Position numbers and translations under genes: made by a program. From assembly GCA_027574665.1 (NCBI GenBank), contig CM050666.1, forward strand, positions 2,232,001-2,296,000: a DNA stretch of 64,000 nt. The letters run 5' to 3'. Source of the stretch: Rhynochetos jubatus (lineage: Eukaryota; Chordata; Aves; Eurypygiformes; Rhynochetidae). How positions within the stretch are numbered: position 1 is the stretch's first letter; every line of letters starts with the position of its first letter. Below the pieces are notes generated by a model. That model saw nothing but the letters and a program-made list of their open reading frames with translations. It made no database searches and was not told where the DNA came from. Positions 1 through 9,179 of this stretch are shown piece by piece.

Positions 1-126
1 TCTCCATTTTCTGGACATGCTTCAGCACCTCTATGTCTTCTCTTTGGGCCCTTGTGTAGTGAAGGACCCAAAACTGACCCCCGCACTGGAGGTGCAGCCT
101 CACCAGTGCGGAGTACAGGGGCACAA

Positions 127-429
127 TCACCTCCCTCCTCCTGCTGACCCCATTGTTCCTGATACAGGCCAGGATGCCATTGGCCTTCTTGGCCACCTGG
201 GCACACTGTTGCCATCGACCAACATCCCCAGGTCCTTTTTTGCCTGACAGCTTTCCAGCCACTCATCCCCAAGCCTGTAGCACTGTTTGGGGTTGTTGTG
301 ACCTAAATGTAGGACCCGACACTTGGCCTTGTTGAACCTCATCCAGTTGACCTCAGCCCATCTATCCAGCTTGTCCAGGCTCCTCTGAAGGGCTCTCCTA
401 CCCTCAAGCAGATCAACACTTCCACCCAA
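127..429 (-). pseudogene. CR1 reverse transcriptase, region after the palm, outer copy
   Basis: This 100-codon minus-strand segment contains [36 protein letters not shown] and a weakened EKDLGVLVD block ([10 protein letters not shown]), the standard order of the CR1 ORF2 region following the FADD box. The FADD box itself, expected just upstream, is in a different frame and degraded. After [10 protein letters not shown] the frame shifts and the C-terminal part continues out of frame to the window edge. It is a fragment of the same element as 653-1351, not a separate gene. Confidence 0.8.
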
Positions 430-652
430 CTTAATATTATCTGCAAATTTACTGTGGGAGCACTCAATCCCCTAATCCAGATCATTGATAAATATGTAAA
501 ACAAGACTGGCCCCAACACTGAGCCCTGCAGAACACCACTTGTGACTGGCCACCAACCAGACTTAACTCTGTTTACCACAACCCTCTGCCCTCCGGCCAG
601 TTTTTTACCCATCAAAGAGTCCATCTGTCTAAGGCATGAGCCGCCAGCTTCT

Positions 653-1351
653 TTAGGAGAATGCTGTGAGAGACTGTGTCAAATGCTTTACTGAAATCCA
701 GGTAGACAACACCCCATCCACCAGGTGGGTCACCCACTCACAGAAGGAGATCAGGTTGGTCAAGCAGGACCTGCCTTTCATGAACCCATGCTGGCTGGAC
801 CTGATCCCCTGGTTGCCTTGCACCTGCCATGTGAGCTCACTGCAGATGAACCACTCCATAATCTTCCCCGGTACTGAGGTCAGGCTGACAGGCCTGTAGT
901 TCCCTGGATCCTCCTTCTGGCCCTTCTTGTAGATGGGCATCACCTTGGCAAGTCTCCAGACTTCTGGAACCTCCCCTGTTAATCAGGACTGCTGGTAAAT
1001 GATGGAGAGAGCCTCAGCAATCTCCTTCACCAACTCCCTCACTACCCTTGGATGAATCCCATCTGGCCCCATAGACTTATGAGTGGTCAGGTGGCATGGT
1101 AGCTTGTTAACTGCTTCCTCCTGGGTGATGAGGGGTTTATTCTGCTCTCCATCCCTGTCTTCCAGCTCAGGGGACTGATAACTGGTCTGGCTATTAAGGA
1201 CTAAGGCAAAGGCGGCATTCAGTAGCTCAGCCTTTTCCTCATCCTTTATCACTATGTTTCCCTCCACATCCAATAAGGGATGGAGATTCTCTTTGACTCT
1301 CCTTTTGCTGCCAATGTATTTGTAGAAACAGTTTTTTGTTGTTTTTCTCAA
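653..1351 (-). pseudogene. CR1 reverse transcriptase, N-terminal half, frameshifted
   Basis: Two open segments on the minus strand carry the fingers and early palm of the CR1 reverse transcriptase. The 1351-983 segment has NCFYKYIGSKRRVKENLHPL and HKSMGPDGIHPRVVREL. The 943-653 segment has MPIYKKGQKEDPGNYRPVS and [18 protein letters not shown], and then decays before motif A: the expected [11 protein letters not shown] block is reduced to a shifted trace ([13 protein letters not shown] reads as [12 protein letters not shown] in another frame). The frame is broken near 943-983 and again near 700-653. In the intact family this protein copies CR1 RNA at a nicked chromosomal target. Here it cannot be functional. 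Confidence 0.85.
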
Positions 1352-1574
1352 CAGTGGCCAGATTAAGTACCAGTTGGACTTTAGCCTTTCTCATTTTCTC
1401 CCTGCATGACCTTATGAGATCCCTGTACTCTTCCTGAGTTGCCTGCCCCTTCTTTCCAGGAGTGGTAAACTCTCCTTTTCTCCCGGAGTCTCAGAAAAAG
1501 CTCCCTGTTCAGCCAGGTTATGTGTTACAGCACATGGGGACAGTCTGCTCCTGTGCCTTTAAGGCTTCCTTTTT

Positions 1575-1606
1575 CACAGATTCACAGATTCAGAGATTCA
1601 CAGATT
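1575..1606 (-). repeat. CR1 3'-terminal 8-bp repeat tail (four units)
   Basis: Four tandem 8-mers, CACAGATT CACAGATT CAGAGATT CACAGATT on the plus strand, directly precede the conserved GGTAGATGTTGGAAGGG end of the inner CR1. CR1 elements end in short 8-bp repeats instead of poly(A). The variant here differs from the ATTCTATG type seen at 15211-15227, 42520-42535 and 56903-56919, suggesting a different CR1 subfamily. Confidence 0.85.
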
Positions 1607-1671
1607 GGTAGATGTTGGAAGGGATGTCTAGAGATCATCTAGTCCAAACCCCCCTGCCAGAGCAGGATCTT

Positions 1672-2364
1672 CTAGAGTAGATCACACAGGAACAGGTCCA
1701 GGCAGCTTTTGAAAGTCTCCAGAGAAGGAAACTCCCCCACCTCTCTGGGCAGCCTGTCCCAGTGCTCTGTCACCCTCACAGTGAAGAAGTATTTCCTCAT
1801 GTTCAGGTTGAACCTTCTGTTTGACAGTTTATGGCCATTGCCCCTAGTCCTGTCACTGGACACCACTGAGAAGAGCCTGGCCCCATCTTCCTGACACCCA
1901 CCTTTAAGGTATTTATAAGTCTTGAGATCCCCCTTTGGCCTCCTCTTCTCCAAGCTAAACAGCCCCAGCTCTCTCAGCCTTTCCTCATATGGAAGGTGCT
2001 CCAGACCCTTCATCTCAGTGGCCCTGCACTGGACCCTCTCCAGTAGTTCCTTGTCCTTCTTGAACTGAGGAGCCCAGAACTTGACACAGGACTCCAGGTG
2101 AGGCCTTACCAGTGCAGAGTAGAGCGGGAGGATAACTTCCCTCAACCTGCTGGACACGCTCTTCTTAATGCACCCCAGGATGTCATTGGCCGTCTTGGCC
2201 ACAAGGGCACACTGTTGGCTCATGGTCATCCTGTTGGCCACTGGGACTCCAAGGTCCTTTTCCCCAGAGTTGCCCTCCAACAGATCAGCCCCCAACCTGT
2301 ACTGATCCATGGGGTTGTTCCTCCCCAGATGCAGCACTTTACACTTGCCCTTATTGAACTGCAT
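1672..2364 (-). pseudogene. CR1 ORF2 C-terminal region, inner copy (230 codons open)
   Basis: This is the longest uninterrupted ORF2 segment of the minus-strand cluster. In order it shows [110 protein letters not shown], and the terminal [20 protein letters not shown]. These are the conserved blocks downstream of the RT palm in CR1 ORF2, whose C-terminal part is thought to contact template RNA. The upstream part with [20 protein letters not shown] and LADDTKLGG lies in another frame (2633-2226), so one frameshift near 2300 already breaks the protein. The stop at 1672 agrees with the normal ORF2 end. Confidence 0.88.
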
Positions 2365-2599
2365 TCGATTTTCCCCGCCAAGTTCTCCAGCCTGTCCAGG
2401 TCATGCTGGACGGCAGCACGGCCTTCTGGCATGGCAGCCACTCCTCCCAGTTTGGTATCGTCAGCCAACTTGCTGAGAGGGCATTCTATCCCTTCATCCA
2501 GGTCACTGATGAATATATTGAATAGGGCTGGACCCAGCATTGACCCCTGGGGGGTGCCACTTGCCACAGGCCTCTCTTTCTGAAAGACAACTAGCCTTC

Positions 2600-3385
2600 C
2601 TGGACCCCTTTGCCCTTCAGAACAGTCTCCCAAGGGACTCTCTCAACCGGTGCTCTATACAGACCAAAATCTGTCCTTCTGAAGTCCATGGTAGTGGTCT
2701 TGCTGAACCTCCTCCTTACTTCACCTAGAATCGAGAACACTATTATTGTATGGTTGCTAAACCCAAGACCGCCTCCTACTACCACATCTCCCACCAGTCC
2801 TTCTCTGTAAACAGCAGGTCAAACGAATCACTTCCCCTAGTAGGTTCATTCACCAGCTGTGTCAGGAAGTTATCATCTTCCACACACTCCAGGAACCTCC
2901 TAAACTGTTTCCTCTCTGCTGTGTTGTATTTTCAGCAGACATCTGTTAAGTTGAAGTCCCCCACAAGAACAAGGACTAGAGATCATGAGACTTCTGCCAG
3001 CTGCTTGTAGAATGTTTCATCTGTCTTCTCATCCCAGTTGGGTGGTCTGTAACAGACTCCCAGCAGGATGTCTGCCTTGTTGGCCTTCCCACTAATCCTT
3101 ACCCACAAGCTCTCAACCTTATCATCACTGTCATTGAGCGATCTACACAATCAAAACGTTCCCTAACATACAAGGCGACCCCACCTCCCCTCCTTCCTTG
3201 CCTGTCCCTTCTGAAGAGCTTATTGCAGTACTCCAGTCATGAGAGTCATGCCACCATGTTTCTGTGATGGCAACTACGTCACAGCTATCCTGCTGCACCA
3301 TGGCTTCCAGCTCCTTATGTTTATTGCTGATACTGTGTACATTGGTGTACATGCACTTGAGGTGGGCTATTGATTGCACTTCCAA
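2600..3385 (-). pseudogene. CR1 apurinic-like endonuclease domain, degraded
   Basis: The minus-strand translation carries the CR1 endonuclease, the domain that nicks target DNA. It starts with CMYTNVHSISNKHKELEAM and DSCDVVAITETWWHDSHDWS near 3350-3230 (the TN and ET catalytic motifs). The VGDFNLTDV motif lies at about 2960-2935, and the SDH motif survives as SNHTIIVFSILGEVRR near 2760-2710. The region between 3143 and 2800 is in shifted frames with stops, for example after the VCYRPPNWDEKTDETFY block near 3060-3000. The domain is complete in motif order but not translatable in one frame. It was probably nuclear-acting in the intact element. Confidence 0.82.
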
Positions 3386-3429
3386 TCTGGCCTTCTGTTC
3401 CTAGGTTCATCTCTAGTGAGGCTGGTTTT

Positions 3430-3900
3430 ATCCATTTCCAACCTAATTCAAAGCCCTCTCAATGAGCCCAGGCAACTCACGAGCGAGAATCCTTTTCCCC
3501 CCCTTGAGAAAGCCAGACAGACTCCATCTGTCACCAGCAGGCATGGAACCATGTAAACCTCCCCATGATCAAAGAAACCAAAATTCCACCTTTGGCACCA
3601 GCCTCTGAGTCACATGTTAATCAGGTGTGTTTTCCTGTTCCTTTCGGTATTCTTCCCTGCAACTGAAGGGATTGAGGAAAACATCACCTCCACTCCCAAT
3701 CCTTCAGTCAACCACCCCAGTGTCCTGAAATCCCTCTTAATCACTTTTGGACTTCTCTCAGCAACCTCATCACTGCCAACCTGCATTACCAATAGCGCAT
3801 TGGTAATGCAATCAGACCAAGGAAGGATCTGATGGACAGAAGGGAAACCGGGGATCCCATGCCTCTGTTCCATTAGTGGGATGGACACAAATATTGAGAT
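3430..3900 (-). pseudogene. CR1 ORF1 SGNH-esterase-like remnant
   Basis: CR1 ORF1 of many vertebrates encodes an SGNH-hydrolase (esterase) domain. Here the minus strand shows LLVMQVGSDEVAERSPKVIK, RDFRTLGWLTEGLGVEVMFS and SSIPSVAGKNTERNRKTHL between about 3800 and 3610. An out-of-frame tail, SGFLKGGKRILARELPGLIE then RALN and a stop, lies near 3500-3435. This matches the domain's later half up to the ORF1 stop, immediately upstream of the endonuclease start. Residues are eroded: the GTND-like block reads GSDE, the DGIH-like C-terminal catalytic block reads DRWSLS, and the N-terminal GDS block is not found. It is a dead remnant. Recognition rests on motif order, not on a search. Confidence 0.72.
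3783..3809. repeat. Perfect 11-bp inverted repeat, 5-nt loop, inside the ORF1 remnant
   Basis: GCATTACCAAT (3783-3793), loop AGCGC, then ATTGGTAATGC (3799-3809) form a perfect hairpin. It sits in the esterase remnant just upstream of the GSDE block. The family consensus as I remember it has only an imperfect palindrome here. Confidence 0.95.
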
Positions 3901-3945
3901 ATTGGCATTACTATAGTAAGCTAGAGAAGTCCATCTAGGAGTCAT

Positions 3946-6900
3946 TCAGTTGGACAGCTGCATTCATATGAGGTTTGTTGCAAGACAGACCTTATGCAAG
4001 TTATGAAGGAGATATGTGAGCAGCCTGGGGTGTTCATACAGCACATAGTAGTGCAATTTAGCTCTGAGTTTCCCCCATAAAAGGAAGACCTTCCTTCTCC
4101 TTTCATTAGAAGGAGCTGTTACTAGAGGGGATAGGCTGCTGTCATTCAACCTGCACCAGTTTTGTTCAGGGTACTTTAGAAGGGTAATGCTGGCAGGACC
4201 ACTACCTCTAGGAAGATGGTCCATACAACATTACAAGGAGTTAGATTTGGCCCATCACTGATGCACATTATACCCTATCCTGCCTCAAAACCCAAACCCT
4301 CTGACATTGCTCTTCAGGTCTCCACATTGCAAGTGTTTGCTCTTTCCCCCTGGTGCACTTTCAGTAGATTTCACCACTGTCCTCTCAGTTTCCTGATGCT
4401 CCCTACTGAAGTTATGCAAATTGTAGTTTCCAAATCTTCCTAGGGTATATTCTCTTCACTCCTTTTTCATTTCCTCAGCTTTAGTGGCCTCCCTGCATTA
4501 TCTCTTCATTCCAGTCCTTCCCATAAACCTCTGTTCTTGACTACCTCTAATTTAATTTCTATTCCCTGCAGCCATAACTTTATCTACCCTGCATTATTCT
4601 CACCTCCAGTGAGGTTGACCTTCCTCTGAATCCTCCAGGAGTAGAGCAGCTGCAGTCACCCCAAAGCACATGCTAGCTGTCCTCCCTGGTCTATTCACTC
4701 CTCACACCTTCCTAGTCCTGCAGGGACATGGCTTTGCTTTCCCAGTTGGCTGAGCAATACCATCCTCTTCCATCTCCTTCCTCCCCAGTAGCCATCAGTT
4801 TAAATATCAGTAATGATGAATTATTAATTGGCTTAGTGCTATTTAATAGTTCACTCATTACTTTAAGTTCTTCCAACATTTTGTTAGAGCCCAATGCTTG
4901 GCTAAAGAAGTTAGCTTTAGACTTTTTGAGCATTCTCTACCATATTAATTAAAACAAAATATAAAAATAGGTAAGAACAGAAAAGTTAGAAAAATAATAT
5001 AAATTTGTTCTGTGTAAGAGATAACTACCAAATGTCTGCATTTAAGAAGGGTGATTTAAAGTTTTATCTGGAAGAAATAATAGAATGTAATAGATTTCAC
5101 AGACAACAATCAGGGCCTTATCTCAAAGTGCCAATCTTACCTCATTTGCTATTCTGGGGAAGATGACTTTGTTATCAATAATGAAATGAATTAGTTCCTT
5201 CATTTAGAATCTTGTTAATACCACACAGGGTCTTCTGTGTCCATTTATTCAGTAGTCTTAACCAGAAATTATTTCCATGGCTAAAATGGAAATAATTTCT
5301 TTAAACATCAATTAGCTCAAACATTGTCTTTGAGAGCAACTAGTATCAGTCTATTCTTTCCCTGCTAACACACTCTTCAGAGCACTTCCAAAGAAGGGAG
5401 GACCAGACTGAGTACATCCATGGTTAAGTGCAGGGCTCTTGGTGGAATGTTCTCTCTAGAGGACAAGATCCTCCATAGCCTCTTTTGAGGTAAAGAAGAG
5501 ATGAAGTCTGAAACAGGAAAGTTTAACCACCACATCCCACATAATCATGGCAGAAAAGACATTATCAAAGCTTCATCCTCCGTTTGAAAACCATGCAGCA
5601 CTTCACTGAGCAGACACCCTGGCTCCATATTATTTCATTAAAATTTGGCACATAACTGTATTGTCTTCTATTCAATTGCCAGCTACTGCATTTCGTCACT
5701 GTGACAACCAATTCTTAACCTCTAGATGACCTAGCAAACATTGGTGTTTGGCACTCAGGGATGTCATGTCTGTGGTTTCTTTCTCTTAACTCCCATGTGC
5801 TCACTGGTGGCCACGAGGGAGGTGACTATGAGGACTATGCCAGGCCTGTGTTCCCAATAGGAAGGAACCCTCAAGTGGCTTTTAAAACTACAGTTACAGA
5901 CACATGCACAACATATTATCAGATGATCTTCCTGTAACTGTATGTTTGATCAAACCTATAAATACCACTTCATGTGTCAGAGCACCAACAGCTACACAGA
6001 AAGGCCAGGGAAAGTTTTACTATTCATCATAATCAAAGAGAGCTCTCTACCAGCATTATAACTGACCCTACTGTGTAGGGGAAACTGAGGACAAATAAGA
6101 TATTCATATCAATGTGCCACATTACCCCCTCCACAGGGACCTGAGCCATGAGTTGAGAGAAGACCTCCACAGTCTTTGGCTTGTGTTTTCCACAGTAACA
6201 ACCATATCACAAAACCTCTTCTGTAAACTGGCCAATCTTCTCATGGACTCAGCTGGATTTTAGCCACAATCTGATACCTCCTCCTATTACCCTTTTCCCC
6301 CAGTGTAGCTTGCAGGTAGATGTGAAGAAGTGAGCAATATGGGAGAGATCTATAAAAATAATCAGTCTTTTCAGAATCTTGGAAATGTCTACTTTGAATA
6401 AGATGATGTAGCAAGTCAGTTCATGAGATCCTCCCCTCCATACATCTTTCCAATAATAATCATTAGGTTACCAGTTTTTCACCCTAATTATAAGATCAAA
6501 CTCAGGGAGCTCATTAATCACTGCCCAGAAACACTGCACAACACCAAGCAGATGTAATGCTGAAATAGGTGACTGCATCTTGAAGAAGTGTGGAAGAAAT
6601 GGTGCTGCAAGAAGAGAGGGAGCAGCTCAGTAGATCAAAGGCTGGAGTATTCCAGAACTGAAGAGACAACTGGGAGAGACTCATAGAAGTTTGGGGTTTA
6701 TCAGTCAAGTGAGCTCCAAAAGTGAAGATGAACTACTTTTCATTTTGCAAGATCAAAAGCACAAGATTTGTTTAGAAGAGTACACTTAACTGAAAAAGAG
6801 AAATCTGGCTATCAGATGGTGAGTAGCTGAAAAAGAATGAAATATAGATATTTTGCACAGTAAAAAAAAAAAAAAAATCGTTTCTAGAAAGTACCTAAAA

Positions 6901-7225
6901 GCAGCTGCATATGGTGACTTTCACATCACCTTCAGCATGGCAAGACCCAGGTGTGCACATTAATGTGATATCCAAGTTACAGCCATAGATTTAAAAGAAA
7001 AACTTGTCTATTAAACACAGGCTCGTAACATTCAGATCATATATCATTCCTAACACAGGTGTCTGTGAGCTACCTGAAGAAGATAATATTTGGGTTTTTT
7101 TCCCTTCCCTTGTTGGAAAACAATGCAAGGACTAGGTCTGAATATGAGAGGACAAGATTCCCTAGAAATAGAGAAGATAGATAGAAATAAATGAAACTGT
7201 AGAAATGAGTGGGAAAAGAACCCCA
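3946..7225. other. No gene recognised; unique AT-rich DNA
   Basis: No coding region, RNA gene or recognisable interspersed repeat is seen. Open frames are 86 codons or shorter and unsupported. Notable items are the hairpin at 5264-5300 and an A15 run at 6863-6877. Confidence 0.6.
5264..5300. repeat. Perfect 15-bp inverted repeat, 7-nt loop
   Basis: AGAAATTATTTCCAT (5264-5278), spacer GGCTAAA, ATGGAAATAATTTCT (5286-5300). All 15 pairs match. The neighbouring bases (C at 5263, T at 5301) do not pair, so the stem is exactly 15 bp. It lies in otherwise unique DNA and is not part of a recognised transposon end. Confidence 0.97.
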
Positions 7226-7230
7226 CAAGA

Positions 7231-7284
7231 AAACCAAAACCAACCAACAAACAAACAAAAAAAACCAAACAACAAACCAAACTC
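7231..7284. repeat. A/C-only low-complexity tract
   Basis: Roughly 54 bases composed almost wholly of A and C in AAAACC, AACC and AAAC units. The same kind of tract recurs at 15405-15540 and 18753-18785 and, on the other strand, at 26872-26935 and 51030-51059. Confidence 0.85.
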
Positions 7285-7378
7285 CACACCTGTCTAAAAG
7301 ACAAAAACCATACACCAGTAGGATTAGTGCTTTTTTAAAGAAAAAAGACAAAATAGAAACCCACAACCAACTGCAAAA

Positions 7379-7430
7379 CCTAATGTTGGACATCTAGGCA
7401 CACTCCTAATGTTGGACATACAGGCACACT
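7379..7430. repeat. Tandem duplication of a 26-bp unit
   Basis: Two adjacent 26-bp units (7379-7404 and 7405-7430) share CCTAATGTTGGACAT and AGGCACACT and differ at two central bases (CT versus AC). This is a two-copy tandem duplication that is slightly diverged. Confidence 0.95.
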
Positions 7431-7780
7431 AAAAGAAATTCAGTTAAAGGTTTCTGTAGGCTGGCTTAAGCCTGAATAAAACCCCACTGCATTACAAATG
7501 CTAAACCACTAAGCTTCACATGTAAAACTGATATTTGTTACATATTGTATACTTGCTATCTTAACAACAGACAATAGGAGCACAAATTAAGCATAGAATA
7601 TTCAATACTTTATATAAAATTATAAACAAATCCGAATCCAGGAATTAAATAATCCTGTAGACAGGGTGACAAAGAACAATGTCATACATAGGAAAGGCAA
7701 AGAGCGATATTCTGTCTTTCTATGGGAAGCCAAATTATGCCGCATCACCCTTGAAATATGAGTGGTTTCCAGATGACATT

Positions 7781-7785
7781 GTATG
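7781..7785. repeat. Target-site duplication, left copy (GTATG)
   Basis: GTATG directly precedes the LTR start TGTGTTGGG and is repeated at 8780-8784 directly after the LTR end TGACA. Confidence 0.75.
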
Positions 7786-8779
7786 TGTGTTGGGTTTCAC
7801 TGGCAGGATTTTGGGTAGCAGGGAAGGGGCTGTGGGGTGAGTCCTGTGAGAAGGTGCCAGAAGTTTCCCCAGCTCCAAGACCCACTTCTGGTGTGACCGA
7901 GCCAGTCAGTGCCTCTGTGATTGACATATTTCAGATAAGAAAAAAGAACCATCAGAGCAAGTGGAAACAGTGAGCAGGGAGCAGAAGGAGAGAGGACTGA
8001 GATGTGGGAGTGACAACCAGGCAGAGCCCCAGGTCAGTGCAGAGAGGAAGAGGAGGTGCCTGGAGCAGAGGTTCCCTGTGGTGAGAGGGCAGGTTGTGCC
8101 CTGCTGTCATGGAGGGTCACATATTGGGGGACAGAGACCCACCTGCAGTCTGGGGAGGACCTCACACCAGAGCAGGTGGATGTCTGAAGAGCCTGTGACC
8201 CCACGGGGACACAGGCTGGAGCAGCTGCTCCTGAAGGACCCCACTCCATGGTAGACACCCACATTGGAGCAGTTCAGGAAGAACTGCAGCCCATGGAAAG
8301 GACTCATGTGGGAGAAGTTCATGGAGGACTGTCTCCAGTGGGTAGGAAGCCATGCTGGCACAAGGGCAGAGTGTCGGGATCCTCTCCTGAGGTGAAAGGA
8401 GCAGAGACGATGTGTGATGAACTGACCCCAACCCTCATTCCCCATACCTCTGCGCTGCTAGGGGGAGGAGGTAGAGAAATAGAGGCCAAAGCTGAGCCCA
8501 GGAAGAAGGGAGGGGCGGGGGAAGGTTATTAAGATCTTCTATTAAAATATCTGGTTTTTTCTCTCATTGATCTACTCTGATTTTGATTGGTAATAAAATT
8601 AAACTAATTCCCCCAAGTCGAGTCTGTTTTTCCCATGACCATAATGGGTCAGTGACCCCTCCCTGTGCTTATCTCAACCCACGAGCCTTTCCTTATGTTG
8701 TCTCCTGCCCATTCCACCGGGTAGGAGTGAGCGAGCGGCTGTGTGATGCTGAGTTGCTGGCTGGGCTTAAACCATGACA
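7786..8779 (+). mobile_element. Solitary LTR of an avian endogenous retrovirus (ERVL-like), 994 bp
   Basis: The block starts TGTGTTGGGTTTCACTGGC and ends CTTAAACCATGACA, so it has the TG...CA ends of a retroviral LTR. It is flanked by the 5-bp direct repeat GTATG. A 5-bp duplication is usual for ERVL-class elements (established pattern), whereas other avian classes commonly give 4 or 6 bp. The middle part contains repeated GGAGCAG/GGAGAAG modules with the spacing I recall for an abundant avian LTR family. AATAAA at 8592-8597 is followed by CCCCAAGTCGAGTCTGTTTT. No internal gag-pol sequence lies on either side, so this is a solo LTR left by recombination between the two LTRs of a provirus. The open frames inside (up to 112 codons) are not genes. 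The family name is uncertain. Confidence 0.85.
8592..8597 (+). promoter_or_regulatory. LTR polyadenylation signal AATAAA
   Basis: AATAAA lies about 180 bp before the LTR end, in the position of the R-region polyadenylation signal. It is plausible but unproven as an active site. Confidence 0.55.
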
Positions 8780-8784
8780 GTATG
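8780..8784. repeat. Target-site duplication, right copy (GTATG)
   Basis: GTATG follows the LTR end directly and is identical to 7781-7785. Confidence 0.75.
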
Positions 8785-9179
8785 AAATAGAGAGTTTAGC
8801 GTAAGACTTGCTGGTTATCACAGCAGTGACCTGCCTCCTGGAGAAAACCAGAATCCTGTGGGTGGGATTCATCTGCTGTAACTTAGACATGTAAAGGTCA
8901 GTTGTCCAAGACTACACCAGCTACTGTACGTTCCCTATATAATCAATAGAGAAAACCAGTTTGTGACATATATGGATGCCATATTTCCAGTAGTTTTACA
9001 GGGCACCTGGCAAGACTAGCTCAAGCTCAGATTTTTAAATCAGACACCAGAGCTAACTTATTGACATCTAAAGCCCAGGTTTAAACCCTTTTTCAACCCA
9101 AGACTTCTAAAGGAAAACAAGCCTGAAAGAACTGAACAATCAACAGTAATGTATAATTTCCCCCTTTAAAACTGCCTCT

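Larger units (their letters stand above)
1..1574 (-). mobile_element. CR1 LINE, outer copy, linker + RT + start of C-terminal region (continues past window start)
   Basis: Read on the minus strand this is a CR1 non-LTR retrotransposon ORF2. Around 1560-1350 the translation resembles the linker between endonuclease and RT (ALKAQEQTVP near the very 5' end, then LNRELFLRLREKRRVY). It goes on to the RT start (THKSMGPDGIHPRV near 1090-1050), [16 protein letters not shown] near 900-860, [17 protein letters not shown] near 800-750, and the post-palm region ([17 protein letters not shown]) near 340-290. Frames shift repeatedly and stops are present, so it is a dead copy. The 3' end lies outside the window. 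Its 5' edge at 1574 is not a natural start: it abuts the 3' tail of another CR1, and its missing upstream part is found at 2586-3945, so I read it as the downstream half of one interrupted element. Family assignment is confident; the subfamily is not named. Confidence 0.9.
1575..2585 (-). mobile_element. CR1 LINE, inner 5'-truncated copy inserted in the outer CR1
   Basis: This minus-strand CR1 runs from RT motif B to a recognisable 3' end. It begins near 2585 at [11 protein letters not shown], where the family's ...[12 protein letters not shown] lies, which is a typical 5' truncation point from incomplete reverse transcription. It continues through LADDTKLGG, a long C-terminal region and a short 3' UTR, and ends in an 8-bp terminal repeat tail at 1575-1606. 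The flanks on both sides are CR1 of the same orientation: the linker ends at about 2586 and resumes at 1574. Insertion into the outer copy explains this better than an internal deletion. No clear target-site duplication can be defined, which is usual for CR1. Confidence 0.85.
2586..3945 (-). mobile_element. CR1 LINE, outer copy, ORF1 end + endonuclease + linker start
   Basis: On the minus strand the order is ORF1 esterase-like remnant (3900-3430), ORF2 endonuclease (3385-2800) and the start of the endonuclease-RT linker ([20 protein letters not shown], 2700-2600). This is the genuine 5'-to-3' order of a long CR1, so this copy was much less 5'-truncated than most. It stops at about 2586 exactly where the inner CR1 begins, and its missing downstream part is at 1574-1. 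The 5' edge is soft: recognisable ORF1 signal fades between 3840 and 3945. Confidence 0.82.

Noticed and set aside
8107-8445. Several overlapping frames of 89-112 codons at 7961-8532
   Set aside because: All lie within the solo LTR, whose GC-rich internal repeats keep frames open by composition.
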